This document shows positions 59,736-64,000 of a stretch of DNA of 64,000 nt, one piece after another. This stretch comes from Megalopta genalis (Eukaryota > Arthropoda > Insecta > Hymenoptera > Halictidae): the NCBI RefSeq assembly GCF_051020955.1, contig NW_027476361.1, forward strand, positions 215,668-279,667. The letters run 5' to 3'. The translations under genes and the position numbers were made by a program. The notes under the pieces were generated by a model. It was not told the DNA's origin. It did not search any database and saw only the letters and a program-made list of their open reading frames with translations. Position 1 is the first letter of the stretch. The number at the start of each line of letters is the position of its first letter.

Positions 59736-62700
59736 GTATAGCATGGATTTCAAGGCAACTCGTTTGTTTCGCATGCATTTGAAGCTAGATCATTTATATC
59801 TCAATTACTCGAAGCGAAATCATTTGTTTCGCATGAATATGAAGCTAAATCATATGTTTCGCATTAATTTAAACCTAAATCATGTGTTTCGCATGAATTT
59901 GTAGCTAAATCATGTTTTTCGCATGGATTTGAAGCTAATCCATGTGTTTCGAATGATTTTGAAGCTAGATCGTGTGTTTCTCATGGATTTGAAATAAATT
60001 CGTTTGTTTCGTATGTATTTGAAGCTAGATCATTTATATCTCAATTACTTGAAGCTAAATCATTTGTTTCGCATGGATTTGAAGTAAACTCGTTTGTTTC
60101 GCATGCATTTGAAGCTAGATTATTTATGTCTCAATTACTAGAAGCTAAATCATTTGCTTCGCAAGTACTTGAAGCTAAACCTTCTATTTTGCATTGAGTT
60201 GAAGCTAAATCATTTTTTTCGCATGGATTTGAAGTTAAACCATGTGTCTCGCATGATTTTTAAGCTTAATCTTGTGTTTCGCATGGATTTGAAGTTAACT
60301 CGTTTGTTTCGCATGCATTTGAAGCTAGATCATTTATATCTCAATTACTTGAAGCTAAATCATTTGTTCCGCATGCATTTGATGTTAACTCGTTTGTTTC
60401 GCATGCATTCGAAGCTAAATCATGTATATCACAAGTATTTGAAGCTAAACAATTTGATTCTCATGGATTTGAAGCTAAGCCTTCTACTTCGCATTGATTT
60501 GAAGCTAAACCATTTGTATCGCATGGATTTGAAGCTAAGCCTTCTACTGCGCATTGATTCGAAGCTAAATCATGTGTTTTGCTTGGATTTGAAGCTAACT
60601 CGATTGTTTCGCATTCCTTCTACTTCGCATTGATTTGAAGTTTGGATTTGAAGCTAACTCGTTCGTTTCGCAATGCAGTTCATGCTAAATCATGTATAAA
60701 ACAAGTATTTGAAGCTAAACCATTTATTTCGCATGTATTTGAAGCTAAGCCTCCTACTTCGCATGAATTTGAATCTAAATCATGTGTTTCGCTTGGATTT
60801 GAAGCTAACTCGTTTGTTTCGCATGCAGTTAAAGCTAAATCATGTTTATCACAAGTACTTGAAACTATACCATTCGTTTCGCATGGATTTGAAGCTAAGC
60901 CTTCTACTTCGCATGATTTGAATCTAAATCATGTGTTTCGCATGGATTTGAGGCTAACTCGTTTGTTTCGCCTGCATTTGAAGCTAAATCATGTATATCA
61001 CAAGTATTTGAAGCTAAACAATTTTATTCTCATGGATTTGATGCTAAGCCTTCTACTTCGCATTGATTTAAAGCTGAATCATGTGTTTCTCTTTGATTTG
61101 AAGCTAACTCATTTGTTTCGCATGCAGTTGAAGCTAAATCACATTTATCAAGAGTATTTGTAGCTAAAGCATTTGTTTCGCATGGATTTGAAGCTAAGCT
61201 CTCTACTTCGCATGATTTGAAGCTAAATCATGTGTTTGGCATTGATTTGAAGCTAACTCGAATGTTTCGCCTGCATTTGAAGGTACATCATTTATATCGC
61301 AAGCATTTGAAGATAATTCATTTTTATCGTATGGATTTGAAGCTAAGCCTTCTACTTCGCATTGATTTCATGCTAAATCATGTGTTTCGCATGGATTTGA
61401 AGCTAACTCGTTTGTTTCGCCTGCATTCGAAGCTAAATCATGTATATCACAAGTATTTGAAGCTAAACAATTTGATTCTCATGGATTTGAAGCTAAGCCT
61501 TCTACTCCGCATTGATTTGAAGCTAAACCATTTGTATCGCATGGATTTGAAGCTAAGCCTTCTACTGCGCATTGATTCGAAGCTAAATCATGTGTTTTGC
61601 TTGGATTTGAAGCTAACTCGATTGTTTCGCATTCCTTCTACTTCGCATTGATTTGAAGTTTGGATTTGAAGCTAACTCGTTCGTTTCGCAATGCAGTTTA
61701 TGCTAAATCATGTTTATCACAAGTATTTGAAACTATACCATTCGTTTCGCATGGATTTGAAGCTAAGCCTTCTACTTCGCATGATTTGAATCTAAATCAT
61801 GTGTTTCGCATGGATTTGAAGCTAACTCGTATGTTTCGCCTGCATTTGAAGGTACATCATTTATATCGCAAGCATTAGAAGCTAATTCATTTTTGTTGCA
61901 TGGATTTGAAGCTAAGCCTTCTACTTCGCATTGATTTGATGCTAAATCATGTGTTTCGCATGGATTTGAAGCTAACTCGTTTGTTTCGCATGCAGTTGAA
62001 GCTAAAACATGTACATCACAAGTATATAATATAATCCATCTGTTTCGCAAGAATATGAAGCTATGAAGCTAATCCATGTGATTCGCATGAATTTGAAGCT
62101 AAACCATTTGTTTCGCATGAATTTGAAGATAAGCCTTTTACTTCGCATTGATTTGAAGCTAAACCATTTGTTTCTCATGGATTTGATGCTAAACCTTCTT
62201 TATGGCATTGATTTGAATCTAAATCATGTGTTTCGCTTGGATTTGAAGCTAACTCGATTGTTTCGCATGCATTTGAAGCTAAATCATGTATGTCACAAGT
62301 ATTTTAAGCTAAACCATTTGATTCGCATGGATTTGAATCTATGCCTTCTACTTCGTACTGATTCGAAGCTAAACCATGTGTTTTGCTGGATTTGTAGCTA
62401 ACTCGATTGTTTCGCATTCCTTCTATTTCGCATCGATTTGAAGTTTGGATTTGAAGCTAGCTCGTTCGTTTCGCGATGCAGTTTATGCTAAATCATGTAT
62501 AAAACAAGTATTTGAAGCTAAACCATTTATTTCGCATGTATTTGAAGCTAAGACTTATTCTTTGCATGTAATTGAAGCTAAATCATGTGTTTCGTTTGGA
62601 TTTGAAGCTAACTCGTTTGTTTCGCATGCATTTGAAGCTAAATCATGTATATCACAAGTATTTTAAGCTAAACCATTTGATTCGCATGGATTTGAAACTA

Positions 62701-64000
62701 AGCCTTCTACTTCGCTCTGATTTGAAGCTAAATCATGATTTACGCTTGGACTTGAAGCTCACGCTTTTGTTTCACCTGCATTTGAAGCTATATCACTTAT
62801 ATCGCAAGTATTTGAAGCTAAATCATATGTGTCGCATGGATACGATGCTACGCCTTCTACTTCGCATTGATTTGAAGGTAAATCATGTGTTTCGCTTGGA
62901 TTTGAAGTTAAGGCGTTTGTTTCGCATGCAGTTGAAGCTAAATCATGTATATGACAAGTATTTGAAGCTAAACCAATCGTTTCGCATGGATTTGAAACTA
63001 AGCCTTCTAATTCGCATTGATTTGAAGCTAAATCATGTGTTTCGCTGCGATTTGAAGCTAACTCGTTTGTATCGCATGTAATTGAAGCTAGTTCATGTTT
63101 ACCACAAGTATCTGAATCTAAACCCTCTGTTTCGCAAGAATATGGAGCTATGAAGCTAAACCATATGATTCGCATGAATTTGAAGCTAAATCATGTGTTT
63201 CGCATGGATTTGATGCTAACTCGTTTGTTTAGTCTGCATTTGACAATATATCATGTATAACACAAGTATCTGAATCTAAACCATCTGTTTCGCAAGAATG
63301 TGAAGCTATGAACCTAAACCATTTGTTTTGCATGAATATTAAGCTAAACCATGTGTTTCGAACGTATTTGAAGCTAAATCATGTGTTACGCTTAGATTTG
63401 AAGCTATCTCGATTGTTTCGCCTGCATTTGAATCTATATCAGTTATATCGCTAGTATATGAAGCTAAATCATTTGTATCGCATGGATTTGATGCTAAGCC
63501 TTCTACTTCGCATTGATTTGAAGCTAAATCTTGTGTTTCTCTTGGATTTGAAGCTAACTCGTTTGTTTCGCATACAGCTGAATCTAAGTCATGTATATCA
63601 CAAGTATTTGAAGCTAAACAATTTGATTCGCACGGATTTGAATCTAAGCCTTCCACTTCGCCTTAATTTGGAGAAAAATCATGTGTTTCGCATGGATTTG
63701 ATGCTAACTCGTTTTTTTCGCCTGCATTTGAAGCTATATCACTTATATTCGCAAGTATTTGAAGCTGAATCATTCATTTCGCATGGATTCGAAGATAAGC
63801 CTTCTCTTTCGCATTGATTTGAAGCTAAATCATGTGTTTAGTTTGAATTTGAAGCTACCTCGTTTGTTTCGCATGCAGTTGAAGATAAATCATGTATATC
63901 ACAAGTATTTGAAGATAAATCATTCCTATCGCATCGATCTGAAGCTAAGCATTCTACTTCGCATGAGTTTGAAGCTAAATCATGTGTTTCGCACGGATTT
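59736..64000. repeat. 30-bp satellite with 150-bp and ~1018-bp higher-order structure
   Basis: More than 4.2 kb of 30-bp monomers runs to the window end. Conserved parts are GATTTGAAGCTAA and TTTCGCATG; the middle (AATCATGTG, ACTCGTTTG, ACCATTTG, GCCTTCTAC, AATCATGTATATCACAAG) is variable. These types recur in a fixed order of five, giving pentamers of about 150 bp. A block starting at 60423 is repeated at 61441 (offset 1018). The plus strand reads as decapeptides of type MDLKLNHVFR; the minus strand reads as decapeptides with a Cys-Glu...Leu-Ala-Ser-Asn pattern. Frames break at scattered indels, the longest uninterrupted being about 170 codons. Confidence 0.97.

Noticed and set aside
59736..64000. 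CRISPR-like array of 30-bp repeats
   Set aside because: Monomers are contiguous without unique spacers, and the setting is eukaryotic satellite DNA.

Overview
The window is eukaryotic, repeat-rich DNA. It looks like an insect, most likely a hymenopteran (bee, ant or wasp). The reasons are: a relic of an R1/TRAS-clade non-LTR retrotransposon, a Ty3/gypsy relic, a mariner deletion derivative flanked by TA, several foldback MITEs, two F-box pseudogenes, and alternating AT-rich and CpG-rich stretches without long open frames. The order-level placement is inference. I find no intact protein-coding gene, no convincing tRNA or rRNA and no CRISPR array; the recognisable coding sequence is all decayed.

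Layout. (1) 1-13946 is a head-to-tail tandem array with a 6415-bp period: two full copies and a third that stops at 13946. The copies are nearly identical; I noticed one substitution between copies 1 and 2. Each full unit carries a three-module foldback, a 142-bp MITE and smaller internal duplications. (2) 13947-30300 is unique or low-copy DNA with GC-rich islands, a 55-bp tandem repeat, a degenerate GAGAC-type minisatellite, a minus-strand R1/TRAS relic (19844-20491), a 44-bp repeat built on a perfect 16-bp palindrome (21429-21755), AT microsatellites, a piggyBac-like MITE, and two paralogous F-box pseudogenes (26544-27058 and 28806-29201). (3) 30383-34765 holds a 501-bp mariner remnant, a 324-bp MITE, and a 1246-bp insertion bounded by a 14-bp direct repeat that starts inside the end of that MITE. 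(4) 34766-57300 is mostly AT-rich non-coding DNA with a perfect 32-bp hairpin, a second copy of a CAGTAAATTC MITE, a decayed Ty3/gypsy element (about 45870-47400, minus strand) and GA/GATAGA microsatellites. (5) 57300-64000 is continuous satellite DNA of three unrelated kinds placed end to end: a CTACCT hexamer array, a roughly 10-bp CGTAAAACAA array, and a 30-bp satellite that runs to the window end.

The most unusual structure is the last satellite. Its 30-bp monomers form pentamers of about 150 bp, and these are re-duplicated in blocks offset by about 1018 bp. Because 30 is a multiple of 3, it has long open frames on both strands that read as decapeptide repeats. Whether this is a structural (centromeric or subtelomeric) satellite or a decayed repeat-protein gene cannot be settled from sequence alone. 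Nothing here demonstrates a new functional system.
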